Shown piece by piece: positions 1 to 6,015 of a stretch of 14,166 nt of DNA. A program made the position numbers and the translations under genes. The number at the start of each line of letters is the position of its first letter. Within the stretch, counting starts at the first letter, position 1. This DNA comes from Hyphomonadaceae bacterium (GTDB lineage Bacteria > Pseudomonadota > Alphaproteobacteria > Caulobacterales > Aquidulcibacteraceae), in contig JAEUMU010000072.1 of assembly GCA_016791325.1 (NCBI GenBank), positions 1 to 14,166 on the forward strand, given 5' to 3'. The notes under the pieces were generated by a model that was not told the DNA's origin, ran no database searches, and saw only the letters and a program-made list of their open reading frames with translations.

Positions 1-728
1 AACTCCACATTCGATGCGCACACATCCAGCGCGCTCGCCTTGAACGCGCGCGGGCGGAAGATCAGCGGCACCGCCGCGTCCTGCAAATAATTCACAGGCG
101 TCGGCGCCGGCCAGAAATTGTTGGCCACGCTGGCGCGGCTCATCGGCGGGCCAAGCCAAGGCACAAACAGCGTACAGAACAAATCGCCGATCACAGGCGC
201 CGCCGAAAGCCTGGCCCACCAGGCCGGCTTGCCCGGATAGGGATGGCTTGCCGGCGCGATCAGCACCAGGCCGCTCACCAGGTCGCGATGATCCAGCGCC
301 AGCCGCAGCGCCACCCCCGCGCCCAGCGAGTGCGCCACCACGATCGCTGGCGCCGGCCCGCCTTCGCGCAGCACCGCCGCCGCGCACGCGGCCTGATAGC
401 CAAGCGCGTGGCCATTGCGCCGTGGACGCGCGGAATAGCCAAGGCCGGGCCGATCGTATGCGATCACACGATGCAGCGGCGCGAACTCCTCCGCCAGCGG
501 CCCCCAAAGCTCCAGCAGGTTGGCGCTCGCGCCGTGGATCAGCAGCACGCGCGGCGCATCCGCGGCGCCCGCTTCGCGCACGTGCAGGCGCACGCCTTCG
601 TGGTCGATGAAGCGCCCGCTCGGGGGAAAGCGCGCCTCGGCCCGGCGCACATAGGCGCGGCCGTTCCACGCCAGCAAGATCAGCAACGCCATCGCCGCGG
701 CGCCCAGCGCCGCCAGCGCCAGCATCAT
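1..728 (-). CDS. membrane-anchored alpha/beta hydrolase (partial, C-terminus beyond window)
   Basis: I translated the minus strand from the ATG at 726-728 and found it open to the window edge (242 codons). Residues 1-20 form a hydrophobic segment rich in Ala and Leu, so the protein is probably an N-terminally anchored or exported enzyme. The alpha/beta hydrolase core then follows: the oxyanion-hole motif LLIHGAS (about residues 61-67), YDRPGLGYS (about 87-95), and the nucleophile elbow AHSLGAG with Ser134. The acid and His of the triad lie partly or wholly off the left edge. The start codon overlaps the stop of the upstream TPR lipoprotein (ATGA, 725-728), implying translational coupling. A second ATG directly follows the first. 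The substrate cannot be told; esterases, lipases and haloperoxidase-like hydrolases share these motifs. Confidence 0.88.
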   Translation of the reverse strand, partial: MMLALAALGAAAMALLILLAWNGRAYVRRAEARFPPSGRFIDHEGVRLHVREAGAADAPRVLLIHGASANLLELWGPLAEEFAPLHRVIAYDRPGLGYSARPRRNGHALGYQAACAAAVLREGGPAPAIVVAHSLGAGVALRLALDHRDLVSGLVLIAPASHPYPGKPAWWARLSAAPVIGDLFCTLFVPWLGPPMSRASVANNFWPAPTPVNYLQDAAVPLIFRPRAFKASALDVCASNVE

Positions 729-1282
729 GCGTCGCGCCCTTCCACCAGCGGCTCAAGCCGGCGCACGCCCTGGATCGCGGTTTCGTAATGCGGGTGTATC
801 GCCAGCGCCGCTCGGAACGCTTCTAGTGCGGCGCGGTTCTGGCCCAGTTCTTCGTAGATCATGCCCAGGCCCGCCAGCGCGCCGAAATGGCGTGGCTCGC
901 GCCGCAGCGTTTCCTGGATCGCCGCGATGGCGCCGGCGTAATCATCGGCCCGGTAGGCGAGATTGGCGCGCCGGTTCCACGGCTCGGCATATTCGGGAGC
1001 AAGATCGCTGGCCTGGTCGAGGTAGCGGGCCGCCAGTTCGGGATCGCCCGCCTCCTGCGCCGCCGCGGCGCGCTCCAGCAGTACGTCCACGGTGGGCGAG
1101 CCGCTATTGGCCCAGTGCGCCCAGATGGCGTCTTCGATGGGCTGTGCGGTTTGCGCGTCGGGCGCGCTTTCGAGTTCGGTGAACAGCGCGTCGAGCTGCG
1201 GGTCGGCGCGCACAGCGGTGTCGCCGCCGCCGCACGCGGCCAGCGCCAAGGCAATACACAAGGCGAAAAACGTACGGCGCAT
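725..1282 (-). CDS. TPR-repeat lipoprotein
   Basis: This is a 185-residue protein with a lipoprotein signal: a basic N-terminus (MRRT), a hydrophobic core and the lipobox LAAC at residues 14-17, followed by CGGGD. After cleavage Cys17 would be lipidated; there is no Asp at +2, so outer-membrane localisation is plausible. The C-terminal half holds TPR-like helices: about 66-98 (degenerate), 101-131 (PWNRRANLAYRADDYAGAI) and 133-165 (GLGMIYEELGQNRAALEAF). Such TPR lipoproteins usually act as assembly scaffolds; no partner can be named. I chose the ATG at 1282 because it gives a textbook signal peptide. A GTG at 1303 in the same frame would add seven residues. Neither start has a clear Shine-Dalgarno. 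The gene lies 86 nt downstream of rpmJ and overlaps the hydrolase by 4 nt, so the two form a coupled pair. Confidence 0.85.
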   Translation of the reverse strand: MRRTFFALCIALALAACGGGDTAVRADPQLDALFTELESAPDAQTAQPIEDAIWAHWANSGSPTVDVLLERAAAAQEAGDPELAARYLDQASDLAPEYAEPWNRRANLAYRADDYAGAIAAIQETLRREPRHFGALAGLGMIYEELGQNRAALEAFRAALAIHPHYETAIQGVRRLEPLVEGRDA

Positions 1283-1298
1283 CGCGATCTGAATCGCG
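1283..1298. repeat. inverted repeat abutting the TPR lipoprotein start
   Basis: CGCGAT at 1283-1288 and ATCGCG at 1293-1298 are perfect inverted repeats separated by CTGA. The repeat lies immediately upstream of the ATG at 1280-1282 on the minus strand. In the mRNA it could fold into a small GC-rich hairpin at the ribosome-binding region, or it could be an operator. If translation starts at the GTG at 1303 instead, it lies inside the coding region and may mean nothing. Confidence 0.4.
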
Positions 1299-1368
1299 CT
1301 CACTTTACCAGGGATTCATGATGCCCGCGAGTGGGCCCGGCGCCTATGCGCTGCGAATACGGCCTAAT

Positions 1369-1494
1369 TCAGCCCTGTTTCGCTTTAAAGCGGGGATCAA
1401 CCTTGTTGATCACATAAACCCGCCCCTTACGGCGCACGACCCGGCAGGCCCGATGGCGGGCTTTCAGCGACTTGAGGGACGACTTGACTTTCAT
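1369..1494 (-). CDS. rpmJ: 50S ribosomal protein L36
   Basis: Translating the minus strand from the ATG at 1492-1494 gives 41 residues ending in TGA at 1369-1371. The protein begins [15 protein letters not shown], continues [15 protein letters not shown] and ends DPRFKAKQG. This is the alphaproteobacterial L36 signature, a tiny basic protein of the large ribosomal subunit. It keeps a single Cys (residue 17) and lacks the CxxC...C/H zinc ribbon of the other L36 form, so it is the zinc-independent (C-minus) type. That is usual for this class rather than damage. A possible sigma-70-type promoter lies at 1528-1556. There is no strong Shine-Dalgarno; GGA sits about 9 nt before the ATG. It stands apart from other ribosomal genes, which is common for this form. 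Confidence 0.96.
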   Translation of the reverse strand: MKVKSSLKSLKARHRACRVVRRKGRVYVINKVDPRFKAKQG

Positions 1495-1527
1495 GGCCGA
1501 GATTCCGGGGGCGAAAAGGAAGCGGGG

Positions 1528-1556
1528 TCAATAAGGGCGAGGGGCGCGGAAGTCAA
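1528..1556 (-). promoter_or_regulatory. putative housekeeping promoter of rpmJ
   Basis: On the minus strand there is a TTGACT box (1551-1556, 5 of 6 matches to the -35 consensus). Exactly 17 nt further on is TATTGA (1528-1533, 3 of 6 matches to the -10). The distance to the rpmJ start would give a short leader of roughly 25-30 nt. This was read by eye only; the -10 is weak. Confidence 0.4.
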
Positions 1557-1613
1557 TTGCATGGCGCGTTGCCCCCGGCGGCGACGCACCCTAAGCCCGC
1601 CAAGGGCGTTGGT

Positions 1614-1619
1614 AAGGGG
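1614..1619 (+). promoter_or_regulatory. ribosome binding site of the lytic transglycosylase
   Basis: AAGGGG lies 9 nt before the ATG at 1629. It is too close to the in-frame ATGs at 1620 and 1623 to serve them, so it favours 1629 as the start. Confidence 0.6.
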
Positions 1620-1628
1620 ATGATGGAT

Positions 1629-3095
1629 ATGAAGCGCACTCTCTTTGTCCTGGCGGCGGTGCTCTTGAGCTTGGCCTGCGGCCAGACCCAGGTTTCCGCC
1701 CAGCCGGCCCCGCCGCCGCCCAGCTTCGCCTCCTCGGGCGACCCCAGTTTCGACGCTTGGCGCGACGATTTCGCCGCCCGCGCGGTGGCTCGCGGCCGCG
1801 ATCCGGCCGTTTTGGGCCGGCTGTTGAGCGGCCTGCGCCCCGATCCCCGCATCGTCGAGTTGGACCAGCGCCAGCCGGAATTCGTGGCCCCGGTGTGGGA
1901 TTACGTCACCAATCGCGTCACCGAAAACCGCATCGCCGGCGGGCGCGCCCTGCGCGCGGAGATCGCCCCTACGCTGCGCGCGGTGGAAGAGCGCTTCGGC
2001 GTACCGCAGGGGATCATCCTCGGCATTTGGGGGCTGGAGAGCAATTACGGCGCAGCCGCGCTCAATTACGACGCCGCTGCCGCTTTGGCCACGCTGGCGC
2101 ACGAAGGCCGCCGCCGCCAGCAATTCGAAACCTACCTGCTGGCGCTCGCCGAAATGGTCGAGCGCGGCTTGGCCGATCAGCAGCAGCTGCGTTCATCCTG
2201 GGCCGGCGCGTTGGGCCAGCCGCAATTCATGCCAGACGTCTATCTCACCACCGCCGTCGATTGGGATAGTGACGGCCATCGCGATATCTGGACCAATCGT
2301 GGCGATGTCGCCGCGTCCATCGCCAACTATCTCGCCGATCGCGGCTGGCGGCGCGGCGAGCCTGTGTTCGACGAGGTGCGCCTGCCGGCGGGCTTCGACT
2401 ATGCCTTAGCCGATGGCGCCCAGCGCAGCGTGGCGGAGTGGGCCGGGCGCGGCGTGACGCGCATGGAAGGCGATTGGAGCGCCAACGAAAGCGCGCTGCA
2501 GGCCCAGCTCTTTCTGCCCGCGGGCGCGCAAGGCCCCGCGCTCTTGCTGCACCACAATTTCGCGGTGATCCGCCGTTACAACAATTCCGATCGCTACGCG
2601 CTTGTAGTGGCGCTGCTGGCGCGCGCGTTCGAGGGCCGCGGCGGCTTGGTGCAAAGCTGGCCGCGCCAACTCGGCGCGCTCAATCGTGAACAGACGCTTG
2701 AGTTGCAGACGCTGCTCAACGGTTTGGGCCACGACGCCGGCGCTCCCGATGGCTTGTTCGGCTCCGCCACGCGCCGCGCCGTGCGCGCGTTCCAGGTTTC
2801 GGAAGGGCAGGCCGCCGATGGTTTTCCCACCACCGCCTTGCTCGAACAGCTGCGCGTGCGTTCCGGTGTCGCCACTGCCGCCCCCGCGCGCGAACCGCGC
2901 GGGCTTGGCCCCGCCGGCGTGCGCGAACTGCAGCGTCTGCTCAACCGGCTCGGTTACCATGTGGGCCGCGCCGATGGCGAAATCGGCCCGCGCACGCGCG
3001 AAGCCATTCGCCGTTTTGAACGTGAACGCGGCCTGGAGGTGCGCGGGCGCGCAACCGACATCATTCTCGAAGCGGCGCGCGCGGCCGCCGGTTAG
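1629..3095 (+). CDS. MltB-type lytic murein transglycosylase with two peptidoglycan-binding domains
   Basis: This is a 488-residue exported protein. Residues 1-24 are a signal peptide (MKRTLFVLAAVLLSL...), with the likely signal peptidase I site after VSA24. The SLAC at 14-17 is a poor lipobox. The GH103/SLT_2 catalytic domain spans about 38-345; GIWGLESNYG carries the catalytic Glu137, and WAGALGQPQFMPDVY and NSDRYALVV are further family motifs. It cleaves the MurNAc-GlcNAc bond of peptidoglycan, forming 1,6-anhydro ends. Two PG_binding_1 domains follow, about 350-407 (LQTLLNGLGHDAGAPDGLFG) and 430-485 (LQRLLNRLGYHVGRADGEIG); one such domain is more usual. The start at 1629 is set by AAGGGG at 1614-1619 and the signal peptide. 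Its stop overlaps the convergent MFS gene by 4 nt. It is divergent from rpmJ. Confidence 0.94.
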   Translation: MKRTLFVLAAVLLSLACGQTQVSAQPAPPPPSFASSGDPSFDAWRDDFAARAVARGRDPAVLGRLLSGLRPDPRIVELDQRQPEFVAPVWDYVTNRVTENRIAGGRALRAEIAPTLRAVEERFGVPQGIILGIWGLESNYGAAALNYDAAAALATLAHEGRRRQQFETYLLALAEMVERGLADQQQLRSSWAGALGQPQFMPDVYLTTAVDWDSDGHRDIWTNRGDVAASIANYLADRGWRRGEPVFDEVRLPAGFDYALADGAQRSVAEWAGRGVTRMEGDWSANESALQAQLFLPAGAQGPALLLHHNFAVIRRYNNSDRYALVVALLARAFEGRGGLVQSWPRQLGALNREQTLELQTLLNGLGHDAGAPDGLFGSATRRAVRAFQVSEGQAADGFPTTALLEQLRVRSGVATAAPAREPRGLGPAGVRELQRLLNRLGYHVGRADGEIGPRTREAIRRFERERGLEVRGRATDIILEAARAAAG

Positions 3096-4375
3096 TGCGT
3101 GCTGGGATCGTGTGGCGGCGTTTCAATGGGCGCGGCGTGGCGTAGCCTGCGGCTGCGCCACGCGAACGCGCCCATCGCCGCCAGCAACACGATGACGATG
3201 TAAAGCGGCGCGTCCATCGTTACGCGCTCGTAGAGCACGCCGCCGATCAGCGGCGAGAACACAAAGCCCGCGCCGTTCACCGCCACCACCAGGCCCGCCG
3301 CTGCGCCTTGTTCGTGCGGCTGCACCGCCACCGATGCGCCGCCGGTGAAGCCCGGCCGCGCCAGGCCGAAGCCCAAGCCCTGCAGCGCCTGCGCCACCAA
3401 CAGCGCACCCAGGCTCGGCGCAATGATCTGCACCGCCACCCCAACGGCCAGCACAGCCGAGCCCCAGATCATCAAGCCGCGCGGGCCCATTTTCAGCCGC
3501 GGCAGCACTGCCATTTGCGTCGCCAGCAGCGCCAGCGCGTTGACCATGAAGCCCGCCGCCGTCAGCTCGGCGCCTTGTTCGCCTTGCGCGTTGAGGCGGT
3601 CCATCGTGAACAGCCCGAAAATCTGCACCAACACGCCGGCCACAACCGAAAGGCCGAAGCCGAAGATCAGATAGCCAGAGAGCCGCTGATCCCCCGCCAG
3701 CCGCAGCGACTCGCGCCAGTCGCGCGCGCCGTCGAGTTTTGGCGGCGTGGTCTCCGGCAGAAATCGCCAGATCGCAAACGCCGCAGCGCCCGCCAGCACC
3801 GCCACCAACCCAATCGGAAACACCAGCCCGAAGCGCGCCGCCAGCGCCGCGCAAATGGCCGGGCCGAACGCTTGGCCCAAGGCGAACGCCGCCGTCAGTC
3901 CAGCCAATTGCTCTGTGCGCTCAAGCCGCGAGGTGCGGTCGGCCACATAGGCCTGCGCCGCCGGCGACGAGGCCGAACCCACCGCCCCGAAAATCGCCCG
4001 CGCCAGCATGAGCCACGCAAACAGCCACGCCCCGCTCAACACCCCGCTCAGCCCCAGCATCACCACGCCGCCGAACGCCGCCATCGAAACCGCGTAGGCG
4101 GCCAGCCCCAGCGCGATCACGGGCTTGCGTCCGCGCTGGTCGGAAGCGCGCCCCCAATACGGGCTCGCAAAAACCCACAGCAGCGCTGAAAGCGCGAAGA
4201 TCCAGCCCACGCTGGCATCGCTGAGGCCAAGCTGGCGCACCAGGGGCGGCGCCACCGCCAGCAGCATCGAGTTTCCCGCCCCGATCACCAACAGGCACAT
4301 GAACAGCAGCAGGAAGCGCCGCCGCTGCGGGGCGGGCGCTGAAGCAGGGGGCGATGGTGGCGAAAGCTGCGTCAT
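3092..4375 (-). CDS. MFS transporter, DHA1 (multidrug/tetracycline-efflux-like) type
   Basis: This is a 427-residue integral inner-membrane protein with about twelve hydrophobic segments. A Pro/Ala/Arg-rich cytoplasmic N-terminus (to about residue 20) precedes TM1. The MFS motif A between TM2 and TM3 reads GRASDQRGRKPV (about residues 75-86), and LARPGFTGGASVAVQP fits the second half. These features fit a proton-driven drug or metabolite exporter of the DHA1 group; the substrate cannot be inferred. I chose the ATG at 4375; a TTG at 4378 in frame would add one residue. No Shine-Dalgarno is evident. The TAA stop lies inside the end of the convergent transglycosylase gene. The 179-nt spacer to the divergent motA holds a possible leader ORF. 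Confidence 0.88.
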   Translation of the reverse strand: MTQLSPPSPPASAPAPQRRRFLLLFMCLLVIGAGNSMLLAVAPPLVRQLGLSDASVGWIFALSALLWVFASPYWGRASDQRGRKPVIALGLAAYAVSMAAFGGVVMLGLSGVLSGAWLFAWLMLARAIFGAVGSASSPAAQAYVADRTSRLERTEQLAGLTAAFALGQAFGPAICAALAARFGLVFPIGLVAVLAGAAAFAIWRFLPETTPPKLDGARDWRESLRLAGDQRLSGYLIFGFGLSVVAGVLVQIFGLFTMDRLNAQGEQGAELTAAGFMVNALALLATQMAVLPRLKMGPRGLMIWGSAVLAVGVAVQIIAPSLGALLVAQALQGLGFGLARPGFTGGASVAVQPHEQGAAAGLVVAVNGAGFVFSPLIGGVLYERVTMDAPLYIVIVLLAAMGAFAWRSRRLRHAAPIETPPHDPSTH

Positions 4376-4451
4376 CAAGCTGAGCGCGCCGTGTTACGCC
4401 GATTGCCGCGACGACGCCAAGGCCCAAGCGGCAAAGGTGGGCGCCAAGATG

Positions 4452-4496
4452 CTAACGCGCCTCAACCTTTCTCCGCATCAACCGAAACGCCTCCTT
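4452..4496 (-). promoter_or_regulatory. possible leader mini-ORF with consensus Shine-Dalgarno
   Basis: On the minus strand a full AAGGAGG (4490-4496) is followed 8 nt later by TTG (4481) and directly by ATG (4478). The frame reads eight residues from the ATG (MRRKVEAR) to a TAG at 4452-4454. It lies about 76 nt upstream of the MFS permease start and in a different frame from it. It resembles a leader peptide that could control the transporter, but a chance match is quite possible. Confidence 0.25.
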
Positions 4497-4554
4497 AAGC
4501 GCGATCGTGCATAACGCCTTCTGGTCGGGGCTCTTCGGTTAACGCGCTTTATCC

Positions 4555-5421
4555 ATGTTTCCAATCATTGGCCTTGTTGTCGTTTTCGGCATGGTGTTCG
4601 GCGGCTTCATGCTGGCGGGCGGCCACTTCGAGGTCATTATCGAAGCCGCGCCGATGGAGTTCATGATGATCTTCGGCGCCGCTGTCGGCGCGCTGATCAT
4701 CTCTAACGACATGCACGGCCTCAAAGGCGTGGTGGGCGGCTTCTCCAAGGTGATGAGCGGTCCCAAGTGGAACAAGAAGGACTACCAGGATCTGCTCTCG
4801 CTGCTCTTCCAGCTCACCAAGCTGATGAAGACCAAAGGCATCGTGGCGCTCGAACCTCACATCGAGAACCCGAAAGAGAGCGCGATCTTCCAGAAATATC
4901 CCAAGCTCTGCAAAGACCACTTCGTGGTCGATTTCATCTGCGACACGCTGCGCATGATGACCATGAACCTCGACGATCCCCATCAGGTCGAGGATGCGAT
5001 GGAAAAGCAGATCGAAAAGCATCACCACGAAGCCATGCATCCTGCGCATGCGCTGCAGGGCATGGCCGATGGTTTGCCGGCGCTGGGCATCGTCGCGGCG
5101 GTCTTGGGCATCGTCAAAACCATGGGCGCCATCAACGAGCCGCCGGAGATTCTCGGCCTCATGATCGGCAAGGCGCTGGTCGGCACGTTCCTTGGCGTGT
5201 TCCTGGCCTATGGCATCGTCGGCCCGATGGCCCAGCGCCTCAACGGCGTGATCGAGCACGACGCCCAGTTCTACAAAATCATCCGCGACGTGCTGGTCGC
5301 GCACCTGCACGGCAACGCCGCCCAGGTATCGGTTGAGATCGGGCGCGGCTCGGTTCCCTCCGCCATGCAGCCCAGCTTCGCCCAGCTTGAAGAAGCCCTC
5401 GCCGCTGCCGTTGAGGCCTAG
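4555..5421 (+). CDS. motA: flagellar motor stator protein MotA
   Basis: This is a 288-residue protein matching MotA along its length. Two N-terminal membrane segments (about 2-22, opening MFPIIGLVVVFGMVFGGFML, and 34-51) are followed by the large cytoplasmic torque loop (about 52-171) and two further membrane segments (about 172-190 and 202-223). Pro175 (GLPALGIV) and Pro224 (IVGPMAQRL) correspond by position to the two conserved prolines needed for proton-coupled torque. With MotB it forms the proton channel of the flagellar motor. The family-typical N-terminus fixes the start at 4555 although no Shine-Dalgarno is visible. There is no motB next to it; the gene stands alone, so its partner must lie elsewhere. 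The loop contains a His-rich stretch (KHHHEAMHPAH). A hairpin follows at 5461-5484. Confidence 0.96.
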   Translation: MFPIIGLVVVFGMVFGGFMLAGGHFEVIIEAAPMEFMMIFGAAVGALIISNDMHGLKGVVGGFSKVMSGPKWNKKDYQDLLSLLFQLTKLMKTKGIVALEPHIENPKESAIFQKYPKLCKDHFVVDFICDTLRMMTMNLDDPHQVEDAMEKQIEKHHHEAMHPAHALQGMADGLPALGIVAAVLGIVKTMGAINEPPEILGLMIGKALVGTFLGVFLAYGIVGPMAQRLNGVIEHDAQFYKIIRDVLVAHLHGNAAQVSVEIGRGSVPSAMQPSFAQLEEALAAAVEA

Positions 5422-5460
5422 GCGGAGCGGAATTCTCTGCAATGTGCTCGCCTTGCACTA

Positions 5461-5484
5461 GAACCGCGCGCGCGTGCGCGGTTC
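5461..5484 (+). terminator. hairpin downstream of motA, possible terminator
   Basis: GAACCGCGC and GCGCGGTTC form a perfect 9-bp stem with a 6-nt loop, 40 nt after the motA stop. Only a weak T-containing tail (ATTAGG) follows, so it may be a weak or factor-assisted terminator or an mRNA-stabilising hairpin. Confidence 0.5.
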
Positions 5485-5581
5485 ATTAGGCCGGCTCAGG
5501 GCCCGCTTTTGAGGGCGTTGAGTCCTGATGTTTCAACCGCGCGCTATGCGGAAATGCATACCCCTGCGCGCGTCGCCCGCT

Positions 5582-5605
5582 TGCCAATGCGGTTAATCCT
5601 TGGCA
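5582..5605. repeat. inverted repeat upstream of the Thr-rich lipoprotein
   Basis: TGCCAA (5582-5587) and TTGGCA (5600-5605) are perfect arms separated by 12 nt. Outside them, after one mismatch, two more base pairs match. AATGCAT and ATGCATT also recur at 5553-5559 and 5605-5611. It lies about 60 nt before the lipoprotein start, where an operator or leader hairpin could sit. No known regulator site is recognised. Confidence 0.35.
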
Positions 5606-5648
5606 TGCATTCGCCTCCCGCGTTGGGGGCATGCCCCGACGTTGAGAC

Positions 5649-5654
5649 GAGGGG
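5649..5654 (+). promoter_or_regulatory. ribosome binding site of the Thr-rich lipoprotein
   Basis: GAGGGG lies 8 nt before the ATG at 5663. It selects this start over an ATG at 5600 in the same frame, which would put 21 non-signal residues ahead of the signal peptide. Confidence 0.65.
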
Positions 5655-5662
5655 TAGAACCT

Positions 5663-5911
5663 ATGACGAAGTCCAAGTTGGGCATGGCGGCTGCCGCCGC
5701 TGCCGTTCTCGCTTTCGGCGTCGCGGCCTGCGGCCAAACGACGACCACGCCGGAAGAAGCTGCTCCGGCGGCTGCCGAGTCGACCACGACCACGGAAACC
5801 ACCACGGAAGCTCCGGTTGACCCGGCTGCGACCACCACGGCCCCGGCCGACGCGTCGACCACCACGACGACGACGACCACGGCTCCGGCCACGGCTCCGG
5901 CCCATCCGTAA
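5663..5911 (+). CDS. small Thr/Ala/Pro-rich lipoprotein, function unknown
   Basis: This is an 82-residue protein with a clear lipoprotein signal: MTKSKLGM, an Ala-rich hydrophobic core, and the lipobox VAAC at residues 20-23, with Cys23 the expected lipidated residue. The 60-residue mature part has no hydrophobic core: 23 residues are Thr in runs of four, four, three, three and eight, mixed with Ala, Pro and a few Glu/Asp. It should be disordered, possibly a flexible tether or O-glycosylation substrate, but no function is known to me. GAGGGG 8 nt before the ATG sets the start. The gene stands alone between the motA hairpin and a strong terminator at 5955-5990, so it is probably its own transcript. 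The signal peptide and good translation signals argue that it is real despite low complexity. Confidence 0.82.
   Translation: MTKSKLGMAAAAAAVLAFGVAACGQTTTTPEEAAPAAAESTTTTETTTEAPVDPAATTTAPADASTTTTTTTTAPATAPAHP
5858..5881 (+). repeat. ACN trinucleotide tract encoding eight Thr
   Basis: Eight consecutive ACC/ACG codons occur within the Thr-rich lipoprotein. The mixed third bases interrupt a perfect repeat, though four ACG units are uninterrupted (5864-5875). Length variation between strains is possible. Confidence 0.7.
5878..5901 (+). repeat. tandem 12-bp repeat encoding Thr-Ala-Pro-Ala units
   Basis: CACGGCTCCGGC occurs twice in tandem near the 3' end of the Thr-rich lipoprotein, a sign of recent internal duplication. 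Confidence 0.7.
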
Positions 5912-5954
5912 TGGATTTACGCACGCAGTTTCGGCTGCGATCGTAGTTTCAGCG

Positions 5955-5990
5955 ACGAGCCGCCCCACACGGGGCGGCTCGTTTGCTTTT
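5955..5990 (+). terminator. strong intrinsic terminator after the Thr-rich lipoprotein
   Basis: ACGAGCCGCCCC (5955-5966) pairs perfectly with GGGGCGGCTCGT (5971-5982) in a 12-bp stem with an ACAC loop, followed by TTGCTTTTG. It sits 43 nt after the lipoprotein stop and before mnmC, separating the two transcripts. It is the clearest terminator in the window. Confidence 0.88.
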
Positions 5991-6015
5991 GCGCTGTGCG
6001 CTATCAACAGCCCGC

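Noticed and set aside
3308..4189. Plus-strand open frame of about 293 codons opposite the DHA1 permease
   Set aside because: It is antisense to a well-supported membrane protein, has an Arg/His/Gln-rich composition and no motif.
4398..4405. GCCGATTG resembling a flagellar sigma-28 -10 element near motA
   Set aside because: No TAAA-type -35 at the right distance upstream, and the class generally does not use this sigma factor for motility genes.
4541..4555. TTAACGCGCTTTATC before motA as a possible CtrA box
   Set aside because: Only the first half matches TTAA-N7-TTAA; the second half is too different.
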